A DNA stretch of 64,000 bases, taken from contig CAJXSF010000005.1 of the NCBI GenBank assembly GCA_913061515.1, positions 24,943 through 88,942 on the forward strand, given 5' to 3'. Positions 1-9,517 of this stretch are shown one piece after another. The first letter of the stretch is position 1; every line of letters begins with the position of its first letter. The notes under the pieces are model-generated. The model was not told the origin of the DNA. It searched no databases and worked only from the letters and a program-made list of their open reading frames with translations. The DNA is from an uncultured Gammaproteobacteria bacterium (lineage in GTDB: Bacteria; Pseudomonadota; Gammaproteobacteria; Pseudomonadales; Pseudohongiellaceae). The position numbers were made by a program, and so were the translations under genes.

Positions 1-98
1 TTGCTATGCCGTGTTGGCGACATTTCCAATGCACTTTCACTTTGATTGACTGTGCGGGCGCGATTCTACTCACTTTGGCCACGCACAGCAAATAGCCT

Positions 99-1892
99 TT
101 AAATATCAGTGTTCGCGCCCGTTTTTTCCGGAGCAAACTGCAATTTCGCCAAGTTGGCATATAGAGAGCTGCTCAGTAAAAGCTCCTGATGAGTGCCTTT
201 TGCAACGACCTTACCCGCCTCCATTACCACGATTGCGTCCACATTTTTAACTGTCGCCAAGCGATGGGCAATGATGAGCGTTGTCCGCTGCTTCATAAGC
301 TCATCCAAGGCCATTTGTACTTTGCGTTCACTCTCAGCATCTAGCGCGCTGGTGGCCTCGTCTAACAATAAGATCGGTGCATCTTTGAGGATGGCCCTAG
401 CGATAGCAATACGTTGTTTCTGCCCGCCTGACAATCGAATACCCGACTCCCCAAGAAAGCTATCATAGCCCTCGGGCAGCTCTTCGATGAAATCGCTGGC
501 GAATGCCGCTTTCGCGGCCGCCAATACCTCTTCATCACTCGCATCAGGGCGCCCATAGCGGATATTGTCCCGCACGTTACCAGTGAACATCGCAGGCTGT
601 TGCGAAACTATTGCAACCTTGCTGCGCAAAGTCTCGAGATCGAGTTGCCGAATATCAACTCCTCCAATGCTCACAGAGCCTTCTTGCGGGTCATAGAAGC
701 GCAACAACAGCTCAAACAGGGTGGATTTCCCAGCGCCCGAAGGCCCCACTAAGGCAACGCTGGTGCCCGCCTCGATCGCAAGGGATAAATCATCGATGGC
801 CGCAGAGTTGGGGCGCGAAGGGTAAAAGAAGCGCAGTCGTTCAATACTGATAGCACCTTCGAATGGCGCAGCCAAAGCCATTGGCTCAACAGGTGAAGTG
901 ATATCGCTCTTAGCATGCAAAAGCTCCATCAAACGCTCTGTTGCCCCTGCTGCACGTTGCAAATCGCCGATAACCTGACTGATAGCTCCAACGGCGGAGG
1001 CCACGATGACCGCATAGACAACAAAGGCTGACAGCTCGCCGGCCGATAAACGCCCGTTAATTACATCTTGGCCACCCGACCAGATCATTGCTGCCACAGC
1101 CCCAAAGACTAGGGTGATCACCACAGTAGTGAGAATGGAGCGCGACCAAATGCGTTTACAGGCCACCTTAAAAGCTGACTCCACATGGTTGGCGAAGGCT
1201 TGTTCGTTGGCGCCCTGTTGGTTGTAAGCCTGCACAGTTTTTATATGCTGAATGCTCTCGCCCACATAGGCACCAACATTGGCAATCTCATCTTGGGAGC
1301 TGCGGGACAAATGCCGCACACGTCGTCCAAAAATAATAATCGGCCCGACAACCAAGGGTATACAGATCATCACAATACTGGTGAGCTTTGGATTAGTGAT
1401 GAAAAGAAAAACGGTGCCGCCCAACATCATTAAAATATTACGCAAGGCAATTGAGACAGATGACCCAATCACGGTCTGCAATAGGGTCGTATCGGTGGTG
1501 ATACGCGATTGAATCTCACCGCTGAGGTTTTCTTCAAAATAACCAGGGTGCAGTGTCATTAAGTGGGAAAACACCGCTGTGCGAATATCCGCTGTAACTC
1601 GCTCACCGAGCCAAGACACCCAGTAGAAACGTGCGAATGTACCCAAGGCTTGCACAACTGCCACTATCAAGAAGCCTATAATCGCAAGCCCTAACGACTG
1701 ACTTGAGCCTGCCACAAAACCGACATCGACGATGACCCGCACAAATTGCACAAGGCCAAGTGTGACTGCCGCGGTAAAGACCAACGCCACCATCGCCAAT
1801 GCGATTTGTTTTTTATAGGGTTTTAAGAAAACGAAGGCTTTACTAAGGCTAGAATAGGCTGAAACATCCGGTTTCGCGGCAGGCTCACTCAT
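99..1892 (-). CDS. ABC exporter, fused transmembrane and ATPase domains (MsbA/ABCB-like)
   Basis: A 597-residue half-transporter: about six membrane-spanning helices in residues ~20-320, then a nucleotide-binding domain. The Walker A motif GPSGAGKST is at ~383-391, the signature LSGGQKQR at ~487, and the Walker B plus D-loop ILLLDEATSALD follows. Such proteins homodimerise in the inner membrane and use ATP to export lipids, peptides or drugs; the substrate cannot be read from the sequence. The length fits the ABCB-type bacterial family. It stands alone, pointing away from the sbcB gene upstream by less than 100 bp on the same strand, so the two may be co-transcribed. The family is certain, the substrate unknown. 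Confidence 0.9.
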   Translation of the reverse strand: MSEPAAKPDVSAYSSLSKAFVFLKPYKKQIALAMVALVFTAAVTLGLVQFVRVIVDVGFVAGSSQSLGLAIIGFLIVAVVQALGTFARFYWVSWLGERVTADIRTAVFSHLMTLHPGYFEENLSGEIQSRITTDTTLLQTVIGSSVSIALRNILMMLGGTVFLFITNPKLTSIVMICIPLVVGPIIIFGRRVRHLSRSSQDEIANVGAYVGESIQHIKTVQAYNQQGANEQAFANHVESAFKVACKRIWSRSILTTVVITLVFGAVAAMIWSGGQDVINGRLSAGELSAFVVYAVIVASAVGAISQVIGDLQRAAGATERLMELLHAKSDITSPVEPMALAAPFEGAISIERLRFFYPSRPNSAAIDDLSLAIEAGTSVALVGPSGAGKSTLFELLLRFYDPQEGSVSIGGVDIRQLDLETLRSKVAIVSQQPAMFTGNVRDNIRYGRPDASDEEVLAAAKAAFASDFIEELPEGYDSFLGESGIRLSGGQKQRIAIARAILKDAPILLLDEATSALDAESERKVQMALDELMKQRTTLIIAHRLATVKNVDAIVVMEAGKVVAKGTHQELLLSSSLYANLAKLQFAPEKTGANTDI

Positions 1893-1977
1893 ATCAATGG
1901 TCTCAAAGGGTATTTGGCAAACAGCAAAGGTTGGGACTGCGCACGCGAATCACAAGGTTTTTTCTCTGACATTCGCG

Positions 1978-3423
1978 TTAAGTTGAGGTCAATTCGCGGC
2001 CGTATGCTTCCAGAGCATCTAATAACGCTATTGTCTTAGCGTCTTGATGGGTCTGTCGCAATTGAGCGATCTCGGCGAAATACGACTCTGCCGTGGCCCC
2101 TGCCGCCCGCACTTCATCAGGCCGGTGCAGACGTTGCTGACAAAAGCTCTGCCACTGCAGCAGCTCTTTATCGCTCAAGGTCGACGGAAAATTGCGAGCA
2201 CGGTAGCGAAACAATAATGTCTCTAGGCGTTGATCGACAAAACCCTGCGGCCAAGTACTCAATTGCGCCCCTGTCGCACTGCGAATCTGCGCCATCGCTT
2301 GCTTGTCTTGCCCTCCAAAGAAACCGCCGCTGTAAATCATATAGTCAGGATCATTGTCGCCGGGGCGATCTTCGTGCGCTTTATCGAATGCCGATGCTAC
2401 CTTCGCTATGGCCTGTGGATGATCCAATAATAACTGCCAGTACTCGCGCGCCTTGGTCTCATCAATCTGATATTGCTTAGCAAGCTCGTGGGTTAACAAC
2501 GCTTTTGAGGCGACTATCGGGCAACGGTTTATATGCAGTACTTTCAAGCTAATTCGACTAACACCCTCAGGAAGTTCATCCTGCCGGGTGAAGAGCCGTT
2601 GTTGGATTTGCTCGACCGATAGATCCATCCATGCTCGTGGATCTTCGCGCAAATCATAGACAATCACGCCATTTTTATCAGTTGGATGCTGTGTCAATGG
2701 CGCGACTAGCGCGAGACACCCATAGGCGGCAGGGTACATAGACGACACATGCAAAATCGGTTTTTTGCTAATAATATCAATCTGTTCTTGAACTTTTTTC
2801 TTATTGCGCAGACCATAGGCATAGGCATAAAGCTTGGGCTGCTTGTCTTTAATAAGTTTCGCCATCGCAATAGTGGCCGTGACATCAGACAAGGCATCGT
2901 GCGCAGCTTCATGAGCGATACCATTAGCAACAGTCAACTCTTCTAAGCGAAACGACGGGCTGCCATCATCCTTTGTTGGCCACACGATCCCTTCTGGCCT
3001 CAAGGCGTAACACAAGCGCACCATATCGATGATGTCCCAACGCGAATTACCGTTCTTCCATTCGCGTTCATAAGGATCATAGAAATTGCGGTATAACAGT
3101 TGCCTAGTCACCTCATCATCGAAACGCAAACTGTTGTAACCCGCAACACAGCTTTGCGGTTGAGCGAACTCTTGGTGAATGCGAGCGATAAACTCAGCTT
3201 CGGGCAACCCCTCTTCCAAGGCTTTATACGGGCTTATTCCCGTCACCATGCAAGCGGCAGGATGCGGCAACATATCGGGGCTTGGCCGACAGTACATGAC
3301 CAGTGGCTCACCAATGATATTGAGCTCTTCATCGGTGCGCAGCCCTGCAAATTGAGAAGCGCGGTCGCGCCGTGGGTCTACGCCAAATGTTTCATAGTCG
3401 TGCCAGTAAATTGTGTTGCTCAA
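1978..3423 (-). CDS. sbcB: Exodeoxyribonuclease I
   Basis: ExoI degrades single-stranded DNA 3' to 5' in recombination and mismatch repair. The N-terminus IYWHDYETFGVDPRRDR carries the first DEDD-family exonuclease motif (DxE), and HDALSDVTAT near residue 190 is the ExoIII motif. I place the start at a TTG at 3423 because GAGG lies five bases upstream and the protein then begins MSNTIYWHDYETFG, as in known ExoI proteins, giving 481 residues (E. coli about 475). The frame stays open upstream to an ATG at 3495, which would add 24 unusual residues. It is divergent from pyrB across a short gap. Confidence 0.92.
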   Translation of the reverse strand: MSNTIYWHDYETFGVDPRRDRASQFAGLRTDEELNIIGEPLVMYCRPSPDMLPHPAACMVTGISPYKALEEGLPEAEFIARIHQEFAQPQSCVAGYNSLRFDDEVTRQLLYRNFYDPYEREWKNGNSRWDIIDMVRLCYALRPEGIVWPTKDDGSPSFRLEELTVANGIAHEAAHDALSDVTATIAMAKLIKDKQPKLYAYAYGLRNKKKVQEQIDIISKKPILHVSSMYPAAYGCLALVAPLTQHPTDKNGVIVYDLREDPRAWMDLSVEQIQQRLFTRQDELPEGVSRISLKVLHINRCPIVASKALLTHELAKQYQIDETKAREYWQLLLDHPQAIAKVASAFDKAHEDRPGDNDPDYMIYSGGFFGGQDKQAMAQIRSATGAQLSTWPQGFVDQRLETLLFRYRARNFPSTLSDKELLQWQSFCQQRLHRPDEVRAAGATAESYFAEIAQLRQTHQDAKTIALLDALEAYGRELTST

Positions 3424-3572
3424 AACCACCTCAAAAGTGTAATTGGGAGAATGACGCCATTTCAGGGCAAATCTTATAGCATATTTGCACCCCAAGATTC
3501 CTAAGCAGCGCCCATTAGTTTAGTATTTGCCTCCGAAGACCATTCATAAAATTGTGACAGTAGATACTCATC

Positions 3573-4586
3573 ATGCATTTCCCCGGCGCCCATATTCTTA
3601 GTGTTAACCAATTCGAACTCGCTGATGTCGAACGCATCTTTGACGTGGCAGACAGTATGGTGCCGTTTGCGCACCGAGAACTTATGACCAAGGTGCTTGA
3701 CGGCGCGATTCTGGGCAATATGTTTTTTGAGCCTAGCACAAGAACTCGTTTAAGCTTTGGTTGCGCATTCAATTTGCTCGGCGGCGAGGTTCGCGAAACT
3801 ACCGATGTGAAAACCTCGTCAATCTCTAAGGGCGAGTCCCTATATGATACCGCCCGGGTTATCAGCGGCTACAACGACATCATCGTCATGCGCCATCCGC
3901 AAGGCGGCTCAGTAGCCGAATTTGCCAAAGCAAGCCGCGTTCCCGTCATCAATGCTGGCGACGGCCCCAACGAGCACCCAAGCCAGGCACTACTAGACTT
4001 GTATACCATTCGCAAAGAGCTCGGCAGTGCTGGCAAGGCTATTTCTGGCATGCATATCGCGATGGTCGGTGACCTTAAACATGGCCGCACCGTCCACTCG
4101 CTATCTCAACTAATTCAGCTTTATGACAACATACACTTCACCATGATCTCTCCAAAAGAGTTGTGCATGCCTGAAGAGATTGTCGAAGAGCTTCGAGTCA
4201 ATGGTCACACAGTGGTCGAGACCGAAGACATGGAACAAGGTCTTGTGGGCAATGACACGGTCTATCTGACCCGAATTCAGGAAGAGCGGTTCAACAGTAA
4301 AATGGAAGCCGATATCTATCGTGGACGTTTCCGCTTGAACGAGGCCATCTACACTCGGTACTGCCAACCTAAGACGGTCATTATGCATCCATTGCCGAGA
4401 GATTCTCGGGCTGATGCAAATGAATTAGACAATGACTTGAATCAGCACCCAAACCTCGCCATATTCAGACAGACAGATAACGGAGTATTGGTGCGCATGG
4501 CATTATTCGCCCTATCGCTTGATGTCTGCGAGCAAGTGCATAAAAGTGCACGTGAAGTGAATTGGTACACCGAGCGTCGCTTCTAA
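3573..4586 (+). CDS. pyrB: Aspartate carbamoyltransferase, catalytic chain
   Basis: Condenses carbamoyl phosphate with aspartate in de novo pyrimidine synthesis (cytoplasm). The carbamoyl-phosphate-binding motif FFEPSTRTR is at residues 51-59, followed by the domain features HPSQALLDL and MHPLPRDSR. At 337 residues it is a little longer than the E. coli catalytic chain (~310). No pyrI regulatory chain or dihydroorotase gene is beside it; pilU follows after 29 bp, so the operon context is not metabolic. The Shine-Dalgarno is weak. Identification is firm; whether it works as a free trimer or with partners elsewhere is not visible. Confidence 0.94.
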   Translation: MHFPGAHILSVNQFELADVERIFDVADSMVPFAHRELMTKVLDGAILGNMFFEPSTRTRLSFGCAFNLLGGEVRETTDVKTSSISKGESLYDTARVISGYNDIIVMRHPQGGSVAEFAKASRVPVINAGDGPNEHPSQALLDLYTIRKELGSAGKAISGMHIAMVGDLKHGRTVHSLSQLIQLYDNIHFTMISPKELCMPEEIVEELRVNGHTVVETEDMEQGLVGNDTVYLTRIQEERFNSKMEADIYRGRFRLNEAIYTRYCQPKTVIMHPLPRDSRADANELDNDLNQHPNLAIFRQTDNGVLVRMALFALSLDVCEQVHKSAREVNWYTERRF

Positions 4587-4615
4587 GAACAGCCTCAAAC
4601 CAAAAGGGTAAAATT

Positions 4616-5761
4616 ATGGGTTTTAAAGATTTGCTGCGCATCATGATCCAGAAAGATGGTTCCGACCTATTTCTGACCACCGGTGCACCACCCAGTATGA
4701 AAGCCTTTGGCAAATTGACGCCTATGTCGACGCAGTCACTACCACCTGGCGCGGTAAAGCAAATCGCTTATCAGATTATGTCTGCAGAGCAGATTAAAGA
4801 ATTTGAAATTAGCCCTGAAATGAATTTGGCAATCTCCGACCCAGAGATCGGCCGTTTCCGCGTCAACATCTTCAAGCAACGCGGACAAATTGCAATCGTT
4901 GCCCGTAATATCAAAACCGAAATCCCAAACTGGAAAGATTTGGGGCTGCCAGAGGTTCTCACCAGCCTGATCATGCAAAAACGCGGTTTGGTATTGTTTG
5001 TTGGCGGCACCGGCTCAGGTAAATCTACCTCACTTGCCGCCCTAATCGATCATCGCAATACCAATAGTGATGGCCACATTATTACCATCGAAGACCCTGT
5101 TGAGTTTGTGCATCAACATAAAAAATCCATCATCAACCAGCGTGAGGTCGGTGTGGACACCAAGAGTTACGAGGACGCCTTACAAAACACTTTGAGACAG
5201 GCGCCAGATGTCATCCTCATTGGTGAGATTCGTAGCCAAGAAACAATGGAGCACGCATTAGCCTTTGCCGAGACTGGCCACCTTTGCCTGTCAACGCTGC
5301 ATGCCAACAACGCCAACCAAGCGCTCGACCGCATCATCAACTTTTTCCCAGAAGAGCGACATAAGCAATTGTTTATGGACTTATCGCTCAACCTGCAAGG
5401 CTTTGTTTCCCAGCGCTTGATTCCTACCGTCGATGGCAAGCGCGCTGCTGCCATCGAAATTTTATTAGGTACGCCACGCGTTTGTGACCTAATTAAACAA
5501 GGCAAGGTAGATGAAATCAAAGAAGTGATGACGAAGTCCGAAAACCAAGGGATGAAGACTTTCGATTCCGCCCTATTTGATCTTTATAAAGCCGGCAAGA
5601 TTAGCCTCGAAGAAGCCTTGAAAAATGCCGACTCCAAGAACAATCTTCGCCTACGGATACAGCTATCCGAAGGCAAGCAAGGGGGCGAGGAAGAAGACGA
5701 CGATTCCGGACTTGGCGGCCTTTCTTTACAACCCAAAGACGATAACGCTCGAGGGCATTAG
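4616..5761 (+). CDS. pilU: Type IV pilus retraction ATPase, PilU type
   Basis: A 381-residue hexameric secretion-type ATPase that helps PilT depolymerise type IV pili at the inner membrane. The Walker A motif GGTGSGKST is at residues ~130-138, the Asp box IITIEDPVEFVH follows, and the Walker B/His region reads ILIGEIRSQETMEHA with TGHLCLSTLHANNA. The start MGFKDLLRIMIQKDGSDLF and the acidic C-terminal tail (EEEDDDSGLGG) are PilU-like rather than PilT-like. The ATG at 4616 is preferred because AAGGG precedes it; an upstream in-frame start would overlap pyrB. No pilT lies next to it, although pilT-pilU pairs are common. Confidence 0.9.
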   Translation: MGFKDLLRIMIQKDGSDLFLTTGAPPSMKAFGKLTPMSTQSLPPGAVKQIAYQIMSAEQIKEFEISPEMNLAISDPEIGRFRVNIFKQRGQIAIVARNIKTEIPNWKDLGLPEVLTSLIMQKRGLVLFVGGTGSGKSTSLAALIDHRNTNSDGHIITIEDPVEFVHQHKKSIINQREVGVDTKSYEDALQNTLRQAPDVILIGEIRSQETMEHALAFAETGHLCLSTLHANNANQALDRIINFFPEERHKQLFMDLSLNLQGFVSQRLIPTVDGKRAAAIEILLGTPRVCDLIKQGKVDEIKEVMTKSENQGMKTFDSALFDLYKAGKISLEEALKNADSKNNLRLRIQLSEGKQGGEEEDDDSGLGGLSLQPKDDNARGH

Positions 5762-5772
5762 CACACGCACTA

Positions 5773-6642
5773 ATGGACCTTCAAAGCATATTGACCCTGC
5801 TCTTTTTATGGCTAATCGTCGTGGCTGCCGTGCTGCTGCTATTCGTCTATCCGCGATATCGTAGAAAAAAAGTAGATACGACTCCATTTCCCGCTCCTTG
5901 GTTGCAAACCTTGCGCCGCAGTTTGCCCATCTATAAGACCATGTGGCCAGACCAACAACGCGAGCTTCGTCAACTCATCAAGCGATTTGTCGACAGCAAA
6001 GATTTCGTTGGCTGTGCAGGCCAACAGATCGATGACGAGATTAGAGTGACGATCGCCGCTCATGCTTGCTTACTGCTATTGAACCGGCCAAGCCACGAAT
6101 ATCAGGATCTACGCTCCATCTTAGTGTACCCCTCGACCTTCAAAGTCAAACACGACCAACATGATGAATTTGGTTTAGTCACTGCAGGGGAGCATTTTCT
6201 AGTTGGCGAGTCTTGGAGCAATGGCAAAGTCATTCTTGCTTGGGACAGCGTACAGCAAAGTGTGCAAAATTTTGCGGACGGCCATAACGTCGTGCTGCAT
6301 GAATTTGCACATCAATTGGACCACGAGACGGGCAACACCAATGGTGCCCCGTTGCTTTATAACAAAGGCGCCTATGGTGATTGGTCGCGAATATTCTCCG
6401 AAGAGTTCCGCCATCTGCAACATGCCAGTGCCGCACATGAGCAAACTCTCATTGATGCCTATGGGGCTAGTAATCCCGCAGAGTTCTTCGCTGTGGTTAC
6501 CGAAACATTCTATGAACGCCCACATGAACTTGCCACGCGCCACGGCGAGCTTTTTGAAGAATTAAAATCCTATTACCGTGTAGACCCTCGTGAGTGGCAA
6601 CGCGCCCCGAAACCTAAGGAGCCTCATTATGCGACTCGATAA
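5773..6642 (+). CDS. M90-family zinc peptidase, MtfA-like
   Basis: A 289-residue protein with an N-terminal membrane segment (~residues 7-27, LLFLWLIVVAAVLLLFVY) and a gluzincin core: HEFAHQLDHE supplies the HExxH-type zinc site (here HEFAH), with the downstream acidic region NPAEFFAVVTETFYERP probably giving the third ligand. This matches the MtfA (DgsA anti-repressor) family; in E. coli MtfA titrates the glucose regulator Mlc. No Mlc/PTS gene lies nearby, so that role is not implied here. It begins 11 bp after pilU and overlaps rsuA by 14 bp, suggesting one transcript. Confidence 0.82.
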   Translation: MDLQSILTLLFLWLIVVAAVLLLFVYPRYRRKKVDTTPFPAPWLQTLRRSLPIYKTMWPDQQRELRQLIKRFVDSKDFVGCAGQQIDDEIRVTIAAHACLLLLNRPSHEYQDLRSILVYPSTFKVKHDQHDEFGLVTAGEHFLVGESWSNGKVILAWDSVQQSVQNFADGHNVVLHEFAHQLDHETGNTNGAPLLYNKGAYGDWSRIFSEEFRHLQHASAAHEQTLIDAYGASNPAEFFAVVTETFYERPHELATRHGELFEELKSYYRVDPREWQRAPKPKEPHYATR

Positions 6643-7324
6643 ATTTGTAAGCCATGCGACGACGATGCCGCGCGATCAGAGCAAGCGCGTCGTGCGCAAT
6701 AAACGCGTTACAGTTAACGGCACCATGGTCCGCAGCGCGTCTGCCCAAGTGGCTGAAACCGATGCGGTGTGTCTAGACGGCAAAGCTCTACAATTGCCAC
6801 AGCCGCGCTATTACATGCTGAACAAACCTGTCGACTATGTGTGCGCAACCCAAGACAGCGAACACCCAATCGTTTTAGACCTTCTCCACGATATCGACGT
6901 CACCGGTTTGAGTATTGCCGGCCGACTGGACATTGACACCACCGGTTTAGTTCTAATCAGCGATGACGGGCAATGGCTGCATCGCGTGACTTCCCCTCGA
7001 CATTTATTTGCAAAAATATATATTGCCACATTGCAAGATGCTGTCGATGAGCCCACTATTGCGCAGTTTAAAAACGGCATGATGTTGCGCGGGGAAGACA
7101 AAGAAACAGCTCCCGCCCAATGTGAGGCGCTGCCAGATAAACAAGCACGAGTCACCTTAAGCGAAGGCCGATATCATCAGGTAAAACGCATGTTTGCCGC
7201 CTGTGGCAATCATGTTGTGGCATTGCACAGGCATAAAATTGGCGCCGTCACCCTAGATGAAAATCTAGCCCCTGGCGCTTACCGTTCTTTGACCCAAGAG
7301 GAGATTGAGAGTTTCCAACTATGA
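6629..7324 (+). CDS. rsuA: 16S rRNA pseudouridine-516 synthase
   Basis: RsuA isomerises U516 in 16S rRNA. The 231-residue protein has an N-terminal S4-like RNA-binding region (MRLDKFVSHATTMPRDQSKR) and the catalytic motif GRLDIDTTGL at ~98-107, with the catalytic Asp at ~101. EGRYHQVKRMFAACGNHV is the family's C-terminal motif. The ATG at 6629 has AAGGAG eight bases upstream and lies inside the end of the MtfA-like gene. It ends in an ATGA overlap with rsmC, so two 16S rRNA modification enzymes are translationally coupled. RluE/RluF-type relatives are the alternative, but the S4-like start and context favour RsuA. Confidence 0.87.
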   Translation: MRLDKFVSHATTMPRDQSKRVVRNKRVTVNGTMVRSASAQVAETDAVCLDGKALQLPQPRYYMLNKPVDYVCATQDSEHPIVLDLLHDIDVTGLSIAGRLDIDTTGLVLISDDGQWLHRVTSPRHLFAKIYIATLQDAVDEPTIAQFKNGMMLRGEDKETAPAQCEALPDKQARVTLSEGRYHQVKRMFAACGNHVVALHRHKIGAVTLDENLAPGAYRSLTQEEIESFQL

Positions 7325-8373
7325 GTATCCATATCGAACACCTGCTTGTCGATTTACTCAATAACCACGCGCAACAAGGCCCCATTCTATGGATTGCCGA
7401 TGAAAGCCTTAGCAATGAAGAGTTGCTCGCTGCGCGCCCCAACGAACACCTACACGTGCTCAGCAATCGTTTCGACTTATGTGAAAAACTACGCGGTATC
7501 GGCCATCAAGTCACGCTATGCGATTTTGACTTGAGTCAAGCCTGCCCGCCGGGCGTTGCTCACATTGTCTATCGTGTCTCCAAAGAACGCCCATTAGTGC
7601 ATCACTGCATCAATGAGAGTTTTAAACATCTTAGTGAAGGGGGCTGTTTGCATCTTATTGGCAACAAAGATGATGGTATTCGCACCCACGGCCGCAATGC
7701 AGAGAAAGTATTTGCCACTGCCGAGCAGGCGAAAAAACACGGTGACGCCTACCATATTCAACTTCATAAAAAGGCCGCCGATGAGAGCACCGCGAGCAAG
7801 TGGTTGGATTGCAAGGACTATGCAAAACTGCGCACATGCACTGTTGGTGACTTTCACTTTCTCAGCAAGCCTGGCGTCTTTGGTTGGAACAAAGTCGACC
7901 GCGCAAGCGCCTTGCTCAATGAGTACGTGCACAAACACCTGCCTAAACGCAAAGACTTAGGCAGTGTATTAGACATGGGCTGCGGCTACGGCTATTTATT
8001 GTTGGCCAGTGCAGACCTGCCTTTTAGCAAGCGTTTTGCCACAGATAACAACGCTGCCGCCATAGACGCAGCCACGGCCAGCTTTGCCAAGGCTGGTTTA
8101 GAGGTATCGATTAGCCTAGATGACTGTGGACAACAGCTGCAAAGCCAAGTCGATTGGATACTCTGTAACCCACCGTTTCACCAAGGTTTTCAAACCAATA
8201 GCACGATGTCGGTGAAGTTTATCGAGCAAATGCGGCGCTTGCTCAAACCTAAAGGCAAAGCCTTTGTGGTCGTCAATCAATTCATTCCCATAGAGCGCCT
8301 TGCGCAAGAGTGTTTTGCCAATTGTGAAATTGTCGCCCAAGAGCACGGCTTTAAACTTGTCCAATTAAGCTAA
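7321..8373 (+). CDS. rsmC: 16S rRNA (guanine-1207-N2) methyltransferase
   Basis: 350 residues, close to E. coli RsmC (343). The N-terminal half is a degenerate methyltransferase-like domain and the C-terminal half the active one: the SAM-binding glycine loop LDMGCGYGYLLL at ~215-226 and the catalytic N-P-P-F motif (LCNPPFHQG) at ~283-286. It methylates G1207 in the 30S subunit. The start codon overlaps the rsuA stop (ATGA), so the pair is probably co-translated. RlmG, the 23S paralogue, has the same architecture and is the main alternative. Confidence 0.85.
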   Translation: MSIHIEHLLVDLLNNHAQQGPILWIADESLSNEELLAARPNEHLHVLSNRFDLCEKLRGIGHQVTLCDFDLSQACPPGVAHIVYRVSKERPLVHHCINESFKHLSEGGCLHLIGNKDDGIRTHGRNAEKVFATAEQAKKHGDAYHIQLHKKAADESTASKWLDCKDYAKLRTCTVGDFHFLSKPGVFGWNKVDRASALLNEYVHKHLPKRKDLGSVLDMGCGYGYLLLASADLPFSKRFATDNNAAAIDAATASFAKAGLEVSISLDDCGQQLQSQVDWILCNPPFHQGFQTNSTMSVKFIEQMRRLLKPKGKAFVVVNQFIPIERLAQECFANCEIVAQEHGFKLVQLS

Positions 8374-8502
8374 GGGTACTGGACTCAAGGCGAGTGCCGG
8401 ACTATTCTGGCGCTTCGCTTGGGCGCCCCACTGAGTGCCTCAAAGCACTGCTAGGAATAACAAAAACGATAATCCCCCCAGCAGGGGAATGAGGGAATCA
8501 CT

Positions 8503-9300
8503 ATGACCAGTCTTATTAAGAAGGCCTTACTACTAGGCCTACTCTGCGGCTTGCCTGCCTTTGCCATGGCGCAAAGTAAAACCTATCTTTACGATCACGT
8601 GCACATGGCAGTCCCTGAGCCCTTAGTGGCTGCCCAGTGGTACAAAGATAATATCGGTGGCGAATTTATCGATGGCCGCACTGACCGCCTATTGTTTGGC
8701 ACCACACGTATCATGTTCCTCCCTAGCACACCCGAGACCCGGCCCAGTGAAGGCGGTGTTGTCGATCACCTTGGATTTTCTGTCACTGACTTAGAAGCTG
8801 TCGTCGCTAAAGTACGGGCTGCCGGTGCAACAGTACAAGGCGATATTCGCGATATTCCCGGCTTATTCAAACTAGCGTTTATCGTCGACCCCTTCGGTTC
8901 ACGCTTAGAGCTTCTGCAAGATGAGCAGCACCTTGGCTTCCACCATGTGCATTTGCGTTCGACTGACCCACAGGCAACCTTTAAGTGGTACGAAGATACT
9001 TTTGGTGGCATCCGCACGAACCTGCGCGGCCGCCTCGATGGCATTCTCTACCCAGGCAATGTCTGGTTATTGATCACTCAAGGTGAGAACTTCCCAAGCC
9101 GTGGCGCCTCTATTGATCACATCGGTTGGAGAGCCCTAGACTCGGATGAGACGATCGCTGATCTGCAAAGCAAAGGCGTCGAGTTTACCTCAGAGCCTGT
9201 GGACATGACTCTTCCCAACGGCATGATTAATTATTTCTATGTGCAAGGGCCGGAAGGCGCACGCGTTGAACTCGTTCGCCGTGCCGCCGATATGCGCTAA
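8503..9300 (+). CDS. Secreted protein with two VOC (glyoxalase-like) domains
   Basis: 265 residues with a Sec signal peptide (cleavage probably after AMA, ~residue 23). Two tandem vicinal-oxygen-chelate modules follow: YDHVHMAVPEP...DHLGFSVTD and HHVHLRST...IDHIGWRA. In both, His and Glu residues typical of a VOC metal site are seen (LELLQD, RVELVRR). VOC proteins include glyoxalases, dioxygenases and resistance proteins; export to the periplasm is less usual. A GAGGG Shine-Dalgarno precedes the ATG. The reaction cannot be assigned. The gene is monocistronic by spacing, with a perfect hairpin beyond its stop. Confidence 0.78.
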   Translation: MTSLIKKALLLGLLCGLPAFAMAQSKTYLYDHVHMAVPEPLVAAQWYKDNIGGEFIDGRTDRLLFGTTRIMFLPSTPETRPSEGGVVDHLGFSVTDLEAVVAKVRAAGATVQGDIRDIPGLFKLAFIVDPFGSRLELLQDEQHLGFHHVHLRSTDPQATFKWYEDTFGGIRTNLRGRLDGILYPGNVWLLITQGENFPSRGASIDHIGWRALDSDETIADLQSKGVEFTSEPVDMTLPNGMINYFYVQGPEGARVELVRRAADMR

Positions 9301-9337
9301 GCTAGAGCCACCTCACTGTTTTAACAGTTAAAATCAC

Positions 9338-9375
9338 CAAGGCCAAAGAGCGACATCTCATGCTCTTTGGCCTTG
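9338..9375. terminator. Perfect 13-bp hairpin between VOC gene and ppa
   Basis: Arms 9338-9350 and 9363-9375 are exact reverse complements (core GGCCAAAGAG / CTCTTTGGCC) around a 12-base loop. No run of T follows on either strand, so it is not a classical intrinsic terminator; it could stabilise the VOC mRNA 3' end or be a small repetitive palindrome. Confidence 0.45.
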
Positions 9376-9422
9376 ATGCCTTCTAAAACTGACAAACTCT
9401 TGTCCAAAAAAGCGTTCTAGCT

Positions 9423-9451
9423 CGTGTGTTTTCTAGTGACCCTGCTATAAT
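9423..9451 (+). promoter_or_regulatory. Probable sigma-70 promoter for ppa
   Basis: A consensus -10 hexamer TATAAT is at 9446-9451, about 67 bp before the ppa ATG. The region 17 bp upstream (around 9423-9428) has no good -35 match, so the assignment rests on the -10 alone. Confidence 0.4.
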
Positions 9452-9517
9452 GCGCGCCTTTCATCCACCCGCCCGATTACAATAAAAGCACTGGGTTACG
9501 ACACAACAGGTACCTGA